Of a stretch of DNA of 64,000 bases, positions 11,813-24,337 are shown one piece after another (position 1 is the stretch's first letter; each line of letters begins with the position of its first letter). The position numbers were made by a program, and so were the translations under genes. The notes beneath the pieces are model-generated. The model saw nothing but the letters and a program-made list of their open reading frames with translations. It did not search any database and was not told the origin of the DNA. This stretch comes from Scytalidium lignicola (lineage: Eukaryota > Ascomycota > Leotiomycetes), in contig NCSJ02000024.1 of NCBI GenBank assembly GCA_002812745.2, positions 62,001 through 126,000 of the forward strand, written 5' to 3'.

Positions 11813-12765
11813 TCATACATAAGATGAGCGAGTAGTCTTTACTAGTTTCTTGCATGCCTTTCTCTGCTTAGCTGCCAGCCGTCCCCATGTAATTCCATTG
11901 CCCTCAGGTATATATAGAAGTTCGGTGGCTAATGCATAGTCATCATCGTTGGTAACTGGGCTTGGACCATCTCTCAAAATACGCTGGAAATTCCCCTCTC
12001 CCACTTGTTTCCCCGCCATGAGTAGTCTCTCCAGCTTTTCATCCTTCTCTGACCATAAGGTACCATCCGGCAATACTCTATTATCGTTGGAAAGGGTCTT
12101 GTTTGAAGCTTTCTCGAAAATTGTAACGAGCTCTAGAGCTCTGTTCGTAGCCATCTGGCTTCTTTCATAAAGTGGTGTGGCCTCGAAACTTGCTCCTCCG
12201 TGACTTTCTGTAGCAGGAGATACAGAAACCAAGGAATATACCCCTTTAAAGTTATTCAAGAACTGTCGATCCATTATCAATCTGATATGTCAGCCTTAGT
12301 ATCCATCTATGAATTCCTAATTTAGTGTCACAACATACGACTGAGTAGTAAGATTTTGTATCTCCTCTTCCAGTATCTTCTGATCCATAGCTATTTTCTT
12401 TGAGAAATTTTCATGGTATTCGGAAATTTCTCTCTCCGCCTTCCTCTTCTTCTTACTCTCGTATGCTACAAGATCGAGAAACGACCTAGAGTGAGAAGAA
12501 TGTTAAGTATACGGTATTAGAAAGTGTATTTTGCAGTCTTGTTTAATATCATGGACACATACTTGCTTTCTATCTGTCCAGCGTCTTCGTCATATCGTGT
12601 CATTTTAGTTCCAGGGACACGTTTTGATCTGGGTTTAGGGCAGCTGGTTTGATGGCTCTGGTCTTGATGCATTCCTTCCGTATCTGTTCTTTCCGTATCC
12701 ATTTCCTTTAGGAACACCTGTGCTGCATCCGTCAGCATTTGATACCACCTAGCATCAGTTATCAT
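11813..12765 (-). CDS. Unknown protein with a central coiled coil
   Basis: I do not recognise the family. Three exons, 12563-12765, 12339-12485 and 11813-12281, sum to 819 nt and give 272 aa. The second exon encodes a highly charged helix (AYESKKKRKAEREISEYHEN) that looks like a coiled coil. The third exon contains LERLLMAGKQVGEGNFQ and a basic C-terminus (KQRKACKKLVKTT). Donors are gtatgt at both introns. The first intron could alternatively use a GC donor two codons earlier, but gtatgt is stronger. The start at 12765 is the first ATG of the frame. No signal peptide or membrane segment is seen. Adaptor or complex-subunit roles are possible but nothing in the sequence fixes one. Confidence 0.6.
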
Positions 12766-13916
12766 AAAACTCGAAATATTCGAATCAGAAAAATATTAGT
12801 CGTACCCTTTACCGCACAATCAGTCTGTGTCAAGATTTGTAGCTCAATGGTGTCCGGGAAATGGTTGGGAATATAGTAGGTGGGTGAGTCCTTCGCGTGG
12901 CATCAGCAAGCATCTAGCCCTGAAACCTAGTCACGACATATATAGACATACTGTTTGCTACTTACTATCTATAAGAGATTTAGAACGTATTTCAGGTCAT
13001 TTATCTATAGTTAGGAAGAAGATAATGATAATATAACCCTTATGTAGGTGTACTATGGAGCGAACATGGAAATAAATGTTCTTAAGAATTTCCATATTTG
13101 ATATCGTAACAGACAGTATGGTAATCTGTTAGACCTTCTAAGGATGTAGACTAACACACTTTGCACTGCTTATGTATCTACTCAATGGATATACCAGTGT
13201 CTTGAACTAATTGCAGTCATTCCAAGATCGAGTTGAACACGTTCGCATTTCATTAATTGAAGTAGTATTTCTGGGAACCATTTTAGAAGTCTTTTTGTAC
13301 CACCAATTGTCCTCTTTCCCCAGAATGCATGAAATTTTTTAACAGTGCCGACAAAACAAAAAAATGGAATCTCTGATCACCCTGCAAATTTATCCAGTCT
13401 CTTTTGCTACCAGTTACACCGCGGGAAAATAAAAATTGCAAATCTATCTATCAAGTTGCCCAGCAAGTTTTTCGTGACGTCATCAGCTTCTTTGATATTT
13501 CAAACAGCAGAACCCCTAGGAAAGATCTGAAGAACCCGGACGAAGAAACCCAGTTTATATGACAAACAACCGTTGGAAAATAAAGAAAGAAAGAATCTTT
13601 GGGAAGAAAGCATTTGTAGAGGAAAGGACGGTCCAATAAACATTATCAACGCTCCTGCTGTAGGGAATCCTCCAGCGGAAATACTCATTCCATTTCCGTT
13701 AGAAACCCTCACAACTACCGTCTAAAATCGACCCATCCAATAATGGCAATATCGGTCTCAATATATGTAATCTTCTTTAACCACCAGTTAAGGAAGTCAA
13801 CACCTCAAAGTGAAGTACATCAAAAGTTTGGAGAATGAGAGTCATTTAGTGCCACGTCTGCGGTAAGTTCCAGAGCTAGATGGTGACACTAAATATCGAG
13901 AAATCGATACAACCGT
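12766..13916. other. Intergenic region without a supported gene
   Basis: AT-rich sequence of about 1.15 kb. Short frames on both strands show no recognisable domain. It includes the promoter of the unknown gene at 12765 and the 3' flank of the PSP1-domain gene. Confidence 0.4.
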
Positions 13917-16747
13917 TTAACGGCTGTTCATGGATAATCCCTGGAAAGCGCCTATCCATGCTTCGTTTGGTGACGCTAATGTGTTGCTTTGACGAGCAAA
14001 GTCATTGCTATCATGATTAAGCGTATTGCTATGAGGGGATGGGAAGCGAGCTGGGCCGCTTTGGTATTCCGTTGGAGAGGAAAATCCCGAGAATGGATCA
14101 ATCGCCGTAGGGGCATAGGAACTAGGGGACATGGCAACATTGCGTGTAGATCCGCTGAATGGAGAATAGGCGTATTGGTAGCCTGGACTCTGGAAAGGCA
14201 TCGATGCACGATCCAAATTAGCTGTAAAGGGTTGTGTGAACATGCCCTGATATGCGCGACCTGCTTGTGCAGGGTTATAGGTCGTCTGCTCGGCTTGTTG
14301 CGCTCTCCGTTCGTTCTGTGAGCCCCGACCAACTCCAACCGCTCCAGGACCAATTCCGCTGGGTGCTTGAAGTCCTAGAGAGGGACTCGCAAATGATGCT
14401 GGGTTGACAGCAGACATCCAGATCCTTGTTTTATACACCTTAAAGAGATCTGTGACGAGAGAATTAAAATTGATATAAGAATCAGCAAAATAATAGAAGG
14501 TGAGCTTCTTCCAATCCCTAATGCAATGGAGTATTAGTAAGATGGACAGAAAACCCTTTTACACGATTTTAGAATTTGACTTACATTTGAAACTCCGCAT
14601 CCAGAATTTCCATGTGAAGTCCATGCTCCTTTACCTTCTGCATGCAAACACGTTTGGCTTTAGCCTCATTTCCTTCCTTATCCCGCAAAGCTTGAATCTC
14701 ATGGTTTTGAGCAAGGCGTTTGATAATCTTAGGTTTGATCTCGGAAGGATTGGAGTCTTGCATCCCATGTTGAGTTGGGGGTCCCATACCACCAACAGCA
14801 CTTCCTTGAAGACCATTTGATGCGGCCATCAATCCTGCACCGGTGCCGTCTGGATTGCTTGCTGCACCTTGCGAGTACATCATTAGCCACTTATAGTGCT
14901 CCTCGGCGTAGTGCTCCTTTAGCTCCTTTGCTGTGGCCCAGTCGACGTTATCGCGAGCTACAGTTCCAAGGTCGGTGCCTCTATCTGCCTCGACGATGAC
15001 AAGATCTCCTGGTTTAACCGACAAACCAGTACCCTCTTGAACGTAAAACACATCCGCACGAGAGCATTTGAAGAGCACAATGTAGAGCAGCTGGTTCTGA
15101 CGAGGCTGTGGAACGCCATACATATTACGATGTGGCGAAGCAGATCGTGCACCACCATATTGGCTTTGGATATTATAAGATGAAGTTGTTGATGGCTGGA
15201 AAGAGGTAGTGTTGTAAGATTCGGGGTTTCGGGGCAATGCCGCTATTCCACCAAAGTATGAAGCCGCTAAATTCCAAATGTGTAAGCAAGGTTTCCCATA
15301 TTAAAGAAATTTAGACCTCCAAAATAGCGTACGAATGGGGGAGTGTCAGGGGTGAGCGTAATTAGGGAGCTAACCAAAAGCACTTACCGTGATCGTTGAT
15401 GGAATAACCAGGTGTCTCCTGATAACGTATTTGATAGTCACTCGGGGACAAGCTCTCTTGCATATTGTTATCTTGGCCAACCAACGTATCACCACCAATA
15501 GAACTCAGTGAGCCTTGTCGTGTTGATATATCTGCGAACGAATGGCGTCTACTTTGCGGTATTTCTACGAGACCACCAAACCCAAGAGAGCTTTGCCAGT
15601 ATGCTTTCTTGACATTCTCAAGCTTTCGGTTTTCAATGGAATTGTATGGAGATAGTCGAGAAGTCTGACCAGTTCCAAATTCACTAAGCCTTCGAGTGAG
15701 CGGACCGTTGGTTGTAATATCTTGAAGCTCGTTTATTTCATCAAGTTCATCGATTGCATAATCCGACTCTTCGCGGAGAGAATCTTGCAAGCCATAACCA
15801 TTTGCCATGGCATGAGTAGTGGTCGTAGCAGCCCGAGGGCGAAGTCGTGATTGGTACTGTTGCTGTCTCAAAATAGCGTTTTCTCTTGCTAATAGCTCAA
15901 TCGTCTTAGCCTCATTTGATTGCACACGGACATCGTGATTAGAGCTGTCACCACTTCCATCATCGTCATCGTCAACTTCCTTCAGCTTGCCTAGACCCAT
16001 TCCATCGTTGGACATTTCGCTGAGCATGCTGGGACGGGATGGTCGATGTTGAAGGCCAGAGTGCTGCAACGGTCTTCCTCGCCCGGTAAATGTTGTAGTT
16101 GTACCAGGAGCTCCCATACTTGTGTCAGGTTCAAGCTGTCCAACAGAATATGATTGCGATCGATACGTCTTGGGGGTTGGATGGAGAGGTATTGCAAATG
16201 GAATAGTTTGGTTATTTGACTGTGTTTGGCCAAAGTCACCAAATGGGACAGGTGGATGAGTAGAAGTTGGTGATGGTAAGACTTCAGTCAATCTGGATGG
16301 AGGTTCCTTTCGGCTTTCACTGTTCCAAATACCACTACCCCACGGGAAAGAGGTTGGGCCAGTATGACCGCGTCCAACACCGGAGCCTCCAGAACCCTGT
16401 GGAGCGTGAGAAGCCCACGTGGCAGATTCTGCGGAAGGAGTGCTAGGATGCGAGGTAGTTGGTGACATAGAACTGCTCGCAAATGAACCCTTGCGAGGCT
16501 GGTTGACAGATTGTGTTGTTGTATCATTCAACCATGATGCGCGGCGAGTTGGCTTTTGTGGCATGGTCGCTGGTTGATGGTGATCCGTTCTATGATTATC
16601 GGGTTCATCATCTGAACTAGCTAGTGCTTCAGAGTCTGGTGTGGATCGCCTGGCATTGAACTTGTCAAGCAGCAGTGAAGGAGTGCTTGAATTAGGCTGT
16701 CCATTTTTTACCGCACTTTGAAGAACTTTTGAATTAGTAGAAGTCAT
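13917..16747 (-). CDS. PSP1 C-terminal domain protein
   Basis: Predicted 880-aa protein with exons 15388-16747, 14585-15266 and 13917-14517, together 2643 nt in frame; introns are 121 and 67 bp. The N-terminal half is low complexity, rich in Ser, Thr, Pro and Gln, with an acidic patch DDDDDGSGDSS. The conserved part lies across exons 2-3: QLLYIVLFKCSRADVFYVQE, GDLVIVEADRGTDLGTVA, then LRDKEGNEAKAKRVCMQKV and, over the junction, DAEFQMDWKKLTFYYFADSY, a clear PSP1 domain. Yeast Psp1 was isolated as a suppressor of DNA polymerase mutants, but its biochemical role is unclear. The C-terminus is again disordered. I chose ATG 16747; a longer in-frame start at 16933 exists, but its extra residues look unconserved. 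Confidence 0.82.
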
Positions 16748-19700
16748 TTTTGCGAGCTTTTCTAGCTCAATCTTGGAGAATGGTGTTGGGTAAAGGTGAA
16801 TAGAATTTAGTGTTTCGAACGGTTCGAACTCTTTGTGCTTCTGTAAAAGATCTAGGCACTCTTTGAACCGTGCAATGTCTAAAGTCGGCCTGTGACAGCG
16901 GTTAGTACGTGATTCACATACAACAGTGGACATATGCCAATATGCACTAACCTGCAGTTGTTTGTGGTAGACCTAGAAGCTTCCAGTAGAGCTGTGTGCT
17001 GTGTCGAAGCTTTAATAAATCTTGGGTGAGGTCGCAAGATGAACACCGAGTAATGGAATTCGTGAAACTTAGTTTTAAAGATGAGATCCTAGCTCTTTAT
17101 CCTTTCGTTTGATCGTAGAAAGAGGCTAAGGATGACGGAGTGAAAATAATGACAATAATAATTAGAATGTAAGGTGTCCCGCGTTAATGAATACCCTGAT
17201 ATAATCTTGAAAATCAGAACGCAAAGTTAGTCAACCTGTTCAATGTTGTCGTGCTAGACAATGATATATAGAAGACTCTAGATTTTCCATAGCCAGGACA
17301 AGTATAATGCAGAGAGGACTCTCTCAACCATTGAAGATACGAAGAGCTCTGGACGTATATTTAAAACGAGATATATGCCAGAAGAAATCGGCCACGTCGC
17401 TGCATGATAACGTCCAGAACAGTAGGCACGTGCGGATCAAAGCAGACGCAGCTATCTGGATCTCATAACTTGACAGCGGCGAGCTCAGAGGATCAGTGTA
17501 AGTTTCCAGTTCTTTTCTTTTTTATGTCCTTTTTTGTTCCCTATTTCAGGCATGACCATAGGAAGAAAATTAACCTCGCTCTTGGATCTGAACTGACTGT
17601 CGCCATCCTCTCCTGAACTCACTACCATGATAGATACGGGTTTCGCCATATGTGCAAAATATATCATCCAAGCAAGGAAACAAACAGAATTTAAAAGTCA
17701 ACTCAACTCACAAGGGATATTCTGGGATGGGATTAGGAACTAGGAGAATTGATCAAGATAATCGGATCTACCTGTGACAGTAATGGTTAGCATTCAAGCT
17801 ACGCATCAAGGAGAAAGGATCGAGAGACGGCACCCCAAATCTAGGTAACAAAACTGACCTTGAGAGCGCTGCAATCCGATTATGGACTTTGCAAGAGCTA
17901 TTCCCAGCCGAAATAGCTTGAAAATTTCTCTTCACCGCACAGTTATATGCCCCTGATTCTTTCGCGTGCTTATGTGGATATCGAGGAAGCAGAGTTGCTT
18001 CAGAGGCTTCCCGCGTCAACCAGATTCGAGCGAGGCTAGGTATGCCCAGGCTGTGCGAGGCCCATTGTCAACGAGGTGTGAACGGCGATGGCCAGGCCTT
18101 GGAGCGCCGCGTTTGACGTGTCGCTGAGATTGCTAGAGCTCAGAAATATCGCGCAGAACCGTGCAGAGCAGAAGGAAGTGAAAGTTGCACAGTTGCAGTA
18201 TCGAGTGGTGAGATGTTTGGCGTGGAGCGTTGGAGCGGTTGGACGGTTTTGGGATGCGGGGAAATGCGACACGAGACTTGGGAAGCTCGCCTCGAACAGG
18301 TCAAACAGCAGACAGGCGACGGCAAGTCCAGACGGCGTGACGACGGTGGGGTCGAGTGGGGCGCGGAGCAAAGTGCACCAAGAGAGTTTTCGATCTGTGG
18401 CAGGGCGAGACAACGTTCAACGAGAAGGAGCCTCGATCCGACGGCGGGATGGAGAGGTATTTGGAGGAGAGGGAGGCGAAAGAGGAGCAGGCTGTTGGGG
18501 GAGAGTTTGCAAAGTTGAGAGCGTGATGGTGGTCGTGTGGTGGTGGCCAAAGATGACCAGTGGCAGAGATGGTCGGTGCTATGGTTGCTAGGTTGCTTAG
18601 GTGGCTACGTCCAGTAACCTAACTAGGCTCCCAGGCGACCAAAGGTGCTCTGCGGTTGGTCCCTCACTCACTTGGCCCTGTCTGGTCGATGCTTTTTCCC
18701 CCCGTCGGTGTGTTCTGCTTCTGCTTTCTGCTTCTGCTTCTGGTGCTCTTGTTGCTCAGGAAGCTCTCAGTGCTCCTCTAATGCTCCTCCAGTGCTCCTC
18801 CCTCATGCAGCTAAGTGGGCTTTGAGGTTTCGGGCTTAGGCTGGCAGGGGCGTTGCAGGGCCCGGTACGGCCTGGTGCTGGTAGTTGCGCTAGGGCGGGC
18901 TGGGGAACAGGCTGGACTCTGCACCGCGCACTTCCAGTAGCGGGAGGAGCGGTGATATATTGTCCAGTGCCGTAGCCTGCGGTACTGTTACTGTCCCCCA
19001 TATGCAGATGGAGTCTTTTAATGACGAGAGCACGCGCAAGATCGCACAAACCACACAGCTTGCGGAGAGCGGGGCCTTGGAACCTAAGCAGCTAAGGTAA
19101 GAAATGAGGTTCCTTGGCGGAGGCGCGCCGGTAAGGGTGCATGATGGATGGCAAGGCAAATGGGGAATGTGAAGGAAGGGGGAAGGAGAGCGCAAGTCCT
19201 TCGAACAGCATGCCAGCAGCCGGTGGACCAGGCTATGATCGGCCCACTGTCCTCCTGCTGCAGCGCTGCACTGCAACTGTCTGTTCTGCACTGCTGGGAT
19301 GGTGAGCAGACTCTGTTTTGTGTGTCTGCATAGGCAAGTATGAGCAGAGGTAACGTTAGGGGTGCAGCGGCAAGGAGTGCGCAAAGAGCCATGAGCGCCG
19401 CAGTCGTGCCAGCGCCAGCACCACCACCCGCTACGAGGCCAGTCAATCCAACTATCAAATCAATCGATCAATCAGTCAGTCAATCAATCAATCAATCAAT
19501 CAACAGCAAATTGACAGGTACTGGCACTATAATGTACTTGCTAGTACGTTGTATTTGTCCCTCAACGCGGCACTACTGTGAGTAATGATGGCCCACTGGC
19601 TATGGCTCGGTTTTATAATGTGGTGTCATGGTGGCTCCGCAAATCATCCGGATGGAGGATGGATCAGAGATCGATATGAGAAGCCCGGAGCACACGCCAA

Positions 19701-20811
19701 GGGATCGCTTTGCAAAGCACTGCTGGCCGTTGGCGGGGGGGGGCAGAAGCCCTGACCATGGGATAAACCCAAGATTGGTCAGGCCAGATCTCTCTCACAG
19801 CTTATCGATCTCCGTTGTTGCAGGAAAAGGCAACATGTGTGAACCCTCAAAAATGAGGCAGGCAGTGGCAGGCAATTCGCAAAGGCGAAGATGAATCTGC
19901 CAGCTCTGATCAACAGCAGGTGGTGGGCACGGCATCCGTCACTGTGGCAAATCTCGGGAAATTCTCCACGAGGTTTTGCTGCAACCCAGAAGAAGGTCGA
20001 CGGTCTATCGGCCCTGCTGCTCAATCGAACTTTCATATGGCAAATTCACGCACACGACGGACTTGTCGGCGGGTCGTCGAGAGAAGAGCTCTCACTGGAC
20101 TCATCCGTGCCCGCGCCTGCATTGGGGTTTCCCAGCTACCCCAGATTTCGTTTAGCCGACTCCGCCCTCAACGACTCGCCCGCACTTCCCCTCGCTTTGG
20201 GTCAAGACAGCCCGTGGATCAGGGATTCTCCGCGACGAAGCAATTCTTTGGTCAGCCTAGCTACTTGGCGATCCATTATTATGACATCGCGCTCAAATCT
20301 CTCTATTTAAACTCGCCCGTGGAGATCTAGACAGCAAAAACTGATGGTCAAGCTAGCACGTGCAAACGGGTGAGGTATTACAATTCAGTAATTAAGCAGT
20401 TAAGTTACTGTGAGAGGCACACTTTTTGCTTTCTTTCCACGGATGCCGGTTGTGGTAAGCCCCTGACACCTGCAGCCAAAGAGGCGCGATGTTAGCCATT
20501 GATTGGCCATGCAGAGGTCGCCCCGTGATCCATCGTCGATTCGTAACCCGCTTCCTCCACCCGATGATTGGAGCAGCGATCTGAACCCAGGATCATCATA
20601 TATTAAGCTCCTCAGCTACAGATAGAGGCGGGGGAATTGGGTATCACAGATGCGAATACTCAGTCCAGAAGTATTGAATCCATCTCCTGCATTAGGATGT
20701 AGAAAGAGCGATAGTTCCCTTGTGATATATACTGTACATTCTATTGCAATTGTCAAATCAAAATGGCCGTGAGATCCCCCCCAATATTTCCTTTATATGC
20801 CTCAAAATGAA
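16748..20811. other. Long region (4.1 kb) without a supported gene; GC-rich core
   Basis: No confident gene. From about 18.0 to 19.5 kb the base composition turns GC-rich and overlapping frames of 100-167 codons open on both strands, as expected in GC-rich DNA. None shows a known domain or clean intron phasing. The longest candidates are 18088-18591 (+) and 18036-18413 (-). A tetranucleotide repeat lies at about 19461-19504. The 20.2-20.35 kb stretch has a TATA-like tctatttaaac. The region could hold long leaders or non-coding RNAs. Confidence 0.35.
19461..19504. repeat. Tetranucleotide microsatellite (CAAT/ATCA)n
   Basis: Direct reading shows repeated caatcaatcaat units with interruptions (cgatcaatcagtcagt) over about 44 bp. 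This is a simple sequence repeat in non-coding DNA. Confidence 0.8.
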
Positions 20812-21819
20812 TTAACCAGGGATAGCATCCAAGCTATCCTTTCCGATCGTGGATGCTGTGGCGTCTGGACCCTTTTGTTGTCTTAGTTTCTCTTCAAACT
20901 TGGCGAATTCTTGCAGCGCAATTTCCTCCTCCTGATCCATCACCTGCACCACTCCTTTGACCTCTTCAATCTAGAAACAGAGTCAGCTTTGCTGCTGGTA
21001 TGTATATCTCATCATAATCAGTCTACTCACATAATGCATCAGCATCCCCTCAATGCCATTCTTCAGTGTCACGGTGCTCGAGTCACAGGTTCTGCACGCC
21101 CCGCGAAGCTTTAAGAGGACATTCCCATCCTCGAAGCCTCGAAACTCAATATCGCCTCCATCTTCCTGGATTGCTGGTCTAATCCGAGTCTCTAAAAGCT
21201 CTTTAATCATCCGAACAACTTCGCTGTCGTTCTCATCATAGCTCAAGCTATCCATCACCTCTCCTTCCGAGCCTCCCTCGGCTGACTTGCCCTCTGAAAC
21301 ATTGACAATCGTTGCCCCTGATGTGACAGTCTCGGTGATTAGACTGAAGACTTCAGGCTTTATATGCGCCCAATTGGCATCTGCAGCCTTAGTCACCGTA
21401 ATGAAATCCGTCCCGTAAAATACCGAGGTAATCCCATCAATGTTCATCAACTGTGCTGCCAAAGGAGAGGGATATGGAGGTGAAATCGTAGAGCGAGGAT
21501 TCATGTATTCGATGAAGGGAGTTGGCAACCCAGGTGGCAAAATTGGATGGTTCGGAAGAAACTTGAGGGCATCTGGGTTTGGTGTATTCTCCGTTTGGAT
21601 AAAGATACTGCGGCTACCACCGACAGCAGCTGGCTTCAGTAAAGTCGTAGGCTGATGCAGCGCATGTAACACCGGTCGTGATCCCGAATTCGAAGCTGCC
21701 ATTGCTGGCAGTCGAGCACTTTGTTGTACCGATCGCACCTGGGATGGAAGGGCCGGTCTCGCAGGTCTAGCTTTTGTAAAAAGAGAGTTTGCAACTCTCG
21801 ACACTTTTCTTGTCGCCAT
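20812..21819 (-). CDS. NFU1: Mitochondrial NifU-like iron-sulfur cluster scaffold
   Basis: Predicted mitochondrial Fe-S carrier that delivers 4Fe-4S clusters to targets such as lipoate synthase and complex I/II (family knowledge). Exons 21031-21819 and 20812-20970, with a 60-bp intron, give 315 aa. An Arg/Ala/Ser-rich presequence of about 70 residues is followed by the Nfu N-domain, starting FIQTENTPNPDALKFLP and continuing through GITSVFYGTDFITVTK. The C-terminal NifU domain has PAIQEDGGDIEFRGF and the cluster-binding C-X2-C in ACRTCDSST. The last exon adds an acidic tail ending DAIPG. The start at 21819 gives a typical presequence. It is divergent from the zf-HIT gene 306 bp away. Confidence 0.95.
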
Positions 21820-22125
21820 GGTCCCGATCTATCTTCATCAAACTCCGAAATATCAAATGTCAAAGATAATGTGTAGTGTTGCAATCATTGTTGTTCCAAC
21901 TTATGAAGAAGTGTGTTTGTAAGCAAAAGCGTTTGGCTTTCTGAATTTAAAGTCACTGCACACACCCGATGACGCNAAAAAAGTTTATGGATTTACTTTA
22001 TCCCGGCGCCGAGTCCCCGGTTCTGCAAGTTTCAGGCGCATGCGGGCTTGGCAGCCATCTCTTTTTGTGAGACTTTCCAACAACCAGGTCTTATCGTCTA
22101 TCAACCAACGACGTGCGCCTTGTAG
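21820..22125. promoter_or_regulatory. Shared divergent promoter of NFU1 and the zf-HIT gene
   Basis: A 306-bp intergenic space separates the two start codons, so it must carry both promoters. One ambiguous base (N) lies at 21976, next to a poly-A run. No specific operator was recognised. Confidence 0.5.
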
Positions 22126-22987
22126 ATGTCGATTCTGCAACCTGTGGATGGTAAAAATGCGAATTCCACAACGGCGAGTGTGTCTAATGACGGTCGGACA
22201 GATATGACGAGTCCTCAGGGGCCGTCGGGAGGAGAAGTTGTGAAGCAAGAGGGAAATTCGGACGCGCGTGACTCTAAAGCAAAGAAAATTTGCGGAGTCT
22301 GCAATGAGAAAGAGGCGAAATACAAATGTACTCGATGCCTTCTTCCGTAGTAAGTTTGTACTCCAATCTCCAGCCTCAATGGCAGTTTTGAAACTGATTT
22401 TCCCCCAAAGCTGTTCAGTGTCCTGCTCCACTCTACACAAAGCTTCACATCCAGCCACCGAATCCCCAGCGGTGACTGCCCTCAATGTACAGCCATCTTC
22501 TCAATTGAATGGTTCTAAGCTAGAGAAGAGCATAGAAACCGTCTCAGCTGCTCGATCTCGTGGTCCATTTGCAGCATTGGAGGAATCTAAAGAACTCCAA
22601 GAACTCTTCAAGATCTATCCCAATCTCTCTTCACAACTCGAGGCGATATATTCCGCCACGCTCCCGCCGACTTCTAATGACACCGGTGGAGATGCACGGG
22701 CACCAAATAACCAGTCCAATATTCGCAATTGGCCAGGTGCCAGACGCTCTGGCAAAGGGAGCAATCGACCTTGGAACCAAGATATAGGACTCCAGTGTGG
22801 AGTGCAAGCCTTGTGCAAAGCGCGGGAGGCATTTGGCAAGGATGGCGAAGCGGTCAGGGAATACTCGAAGCTCGTTCTGAAGATCCTCTCTAGTGACGAT
22901 AGAGTTGATGCAGCAGAGCAGATCCAAAAGGAGTTGGCAGAGGAGAACGCGAGAATTATATCCCAACTGTTGAACGGCGAGATATAG
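22126..22987 (+). CDS. Zinc-finger HIT protein, Hit1/ZNHIT3-like
   Basis: Predicted nuclear assembly factor of 266 aa. Exons 22126-22349 and 22411-22987 are joined across a 61-bp intron that interrupts the zinc finger. The HIT finger reads CGVCNEKEAKYKCTRC, then YCSVSCSTLHKASH after the junction, giving the expected Cys/His ligands. The rest is helical, with QIQKELAEENARIISQLL at the C-terminus. In the Hit1/ZNHIT3 family such proteins act with Rsa1/NUFIP in box C/D snoRNP assembly (family knowledge); assignment within the HIT group is inferred from size and finger position near the N-terminus. It is divergent from NFU1. Confidence 0.85.
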
Positions 22988-23315
22988 AAACCAAGGGACA
23001 GGCTACAATCAAAATGGTATCGGCCGATACAAAACACTAGTACAGAGACTGTCTTGCATGATTGGACCCTGGATAGAACGATTTGGACCGGCAAGCAAGA
23101 CTCAGCATTTATATGCCTGCACTTCTTGTCTTTAATATTCTGATCCAACAAGGCTACAGCTTTGAAAAGGCTCATAAATCACACTCGACCAGTTTTTTCC
23201 CAAGATTGTATCTATGGCAATACCCAAAATAGGTGGAATTATCGGACTAAATCGGTTGAGCAAATATGATCATGATTGCATTATGGTATATAGGTCATTA
23301 ATAAGATACATTACA
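22988..23315. other. Tail-to-tail spacer
   Basis: Sequence between the zf-HIT stop and the stop of the convergent basic protein gene. It must contain both 3' ends; nothing else is seen. Confidence 0.4.
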
Positions 23316-24337
23316 TTAGTTAGAGTGACGCTTAAAGCGTGTAAAAAAGCTTCCCTTCCCAAGCTTAGTACCATCTGGCGGTGAACCATGGCCGTCGGTC
23401 TGTTTTGACCCGTCTTCTTTCTCCGTTCTCAGGGGCTTCTCCTTTCTGCTCTTTAAGATCCATATTGAATCCCTCTTGCGCAGTAACGGGCTTACCAACG
23501 CTCGAACTATCCGCCTGGAATCCGCCTCCGGTTCTTCTTCCTGTGCCCAATCATTTCGTCCCTTCATATCTTTCATATCCAAATGCTTATGTCGAGATTT
23601 GATGTTGCTGTCAGAGTAATCGTCTTCTTCCCATATCACGTTCCCTGTACTCAGCGGCCGTGGAGCGGCGTGGTTACGCTGGAAGCTCTTTAAATACGAA
23701 AAGTCCGATTCGAACGTCCTCTGCGGCGGCTTGTACACATCACGGTCCGCATCCACCTCCGCGGCCTCTTCCATATCGTGGTTCCACTGGAATTGGTTGC
23801 GATTGCTGAGAATCGTCTGTTCCACTGCTGCTTGGTCCAATGCCTGGTGTTTCTGGAGATTCGTGACAGGGTGAGTGGAAGCCATGTCATCGTTGTTAAG
23901 CGCTTCTGTGTGCTGCTTGAGGGCTGGTTTGGAGAGTTTGTGGATTTGACGCATCACGTCCGGCGTGGTCGTTCGTGCAAAAGCTGCAGCTGCAACTTTA
24001 GGGACATAATTGCTATGGTTCTGTTGAGCAGTAGTCACCGCTGCTGCTTCTCTTGCACGTCGTCGACGCTCGGCCTGCTTCTTCTGCTCGGCCAAGTATG
24101 CCTCGAGGCGACGGCTAAGCTCTTCTGGGTCGAATGGTTCACCTTTCTTGACTCGTCTTTTTTTATCATTGGCCTTTGGGTTCTGAACTGGGTGTGTCAT
24201 TGCCCGTGACAATTTCAGCTGTGTTATGTTAGAAAAAATTGTACGAATTCCTATTAAAAAAAGGGGGGGTGGTTTGGAGAATGCGTCTCACTCACCACAG
24301 GCCCCTCCACCGCGGGGAACATTGAGACGGTACCCAT
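23316..24337 (-). CDS. Basic protein of unknown function with a short first exon
   Basis: I do not recognise the function. The main exon 23316-24218 encodes a charged, probably disordered protein: an Arg/Glu-rich helix ELSRRLEAYLAEQKKQAERR, a motif WEEDDYSDSNIK, and a basic end GKGSFFTRFKRHSN. An upstream exon, 24296-24337, encodes MGTVSMFPAVEGPV and splices in frame through a 77-bp intron with donor gtgagt, branch ctaac and acceptor cacag; the total is 945 nt or 314 aa. Without it the first ATG would be 24200. The intron signals are strong, so I prefer the longer model. No signal peptide or membrane segment is seen. Confidence 0.65.

Noticed and set aside
12827..13036. 69-codon plus frame upstream of the unknown coiled-coil gene
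   Set aside because: No homology-like features; lies in the presumed promoter.
16748..16933. Longer N-terminus of the PSP1-domain protein
   Set aside because: In frame, but composition and motif content do not look conserved; kept only as an alternative.
18036..18591. Overlapping frames of 125-167 codons on both strands
   Set aside because: GC-rich DNA opens frames by chance; no domain, and the two strands exclude each other.
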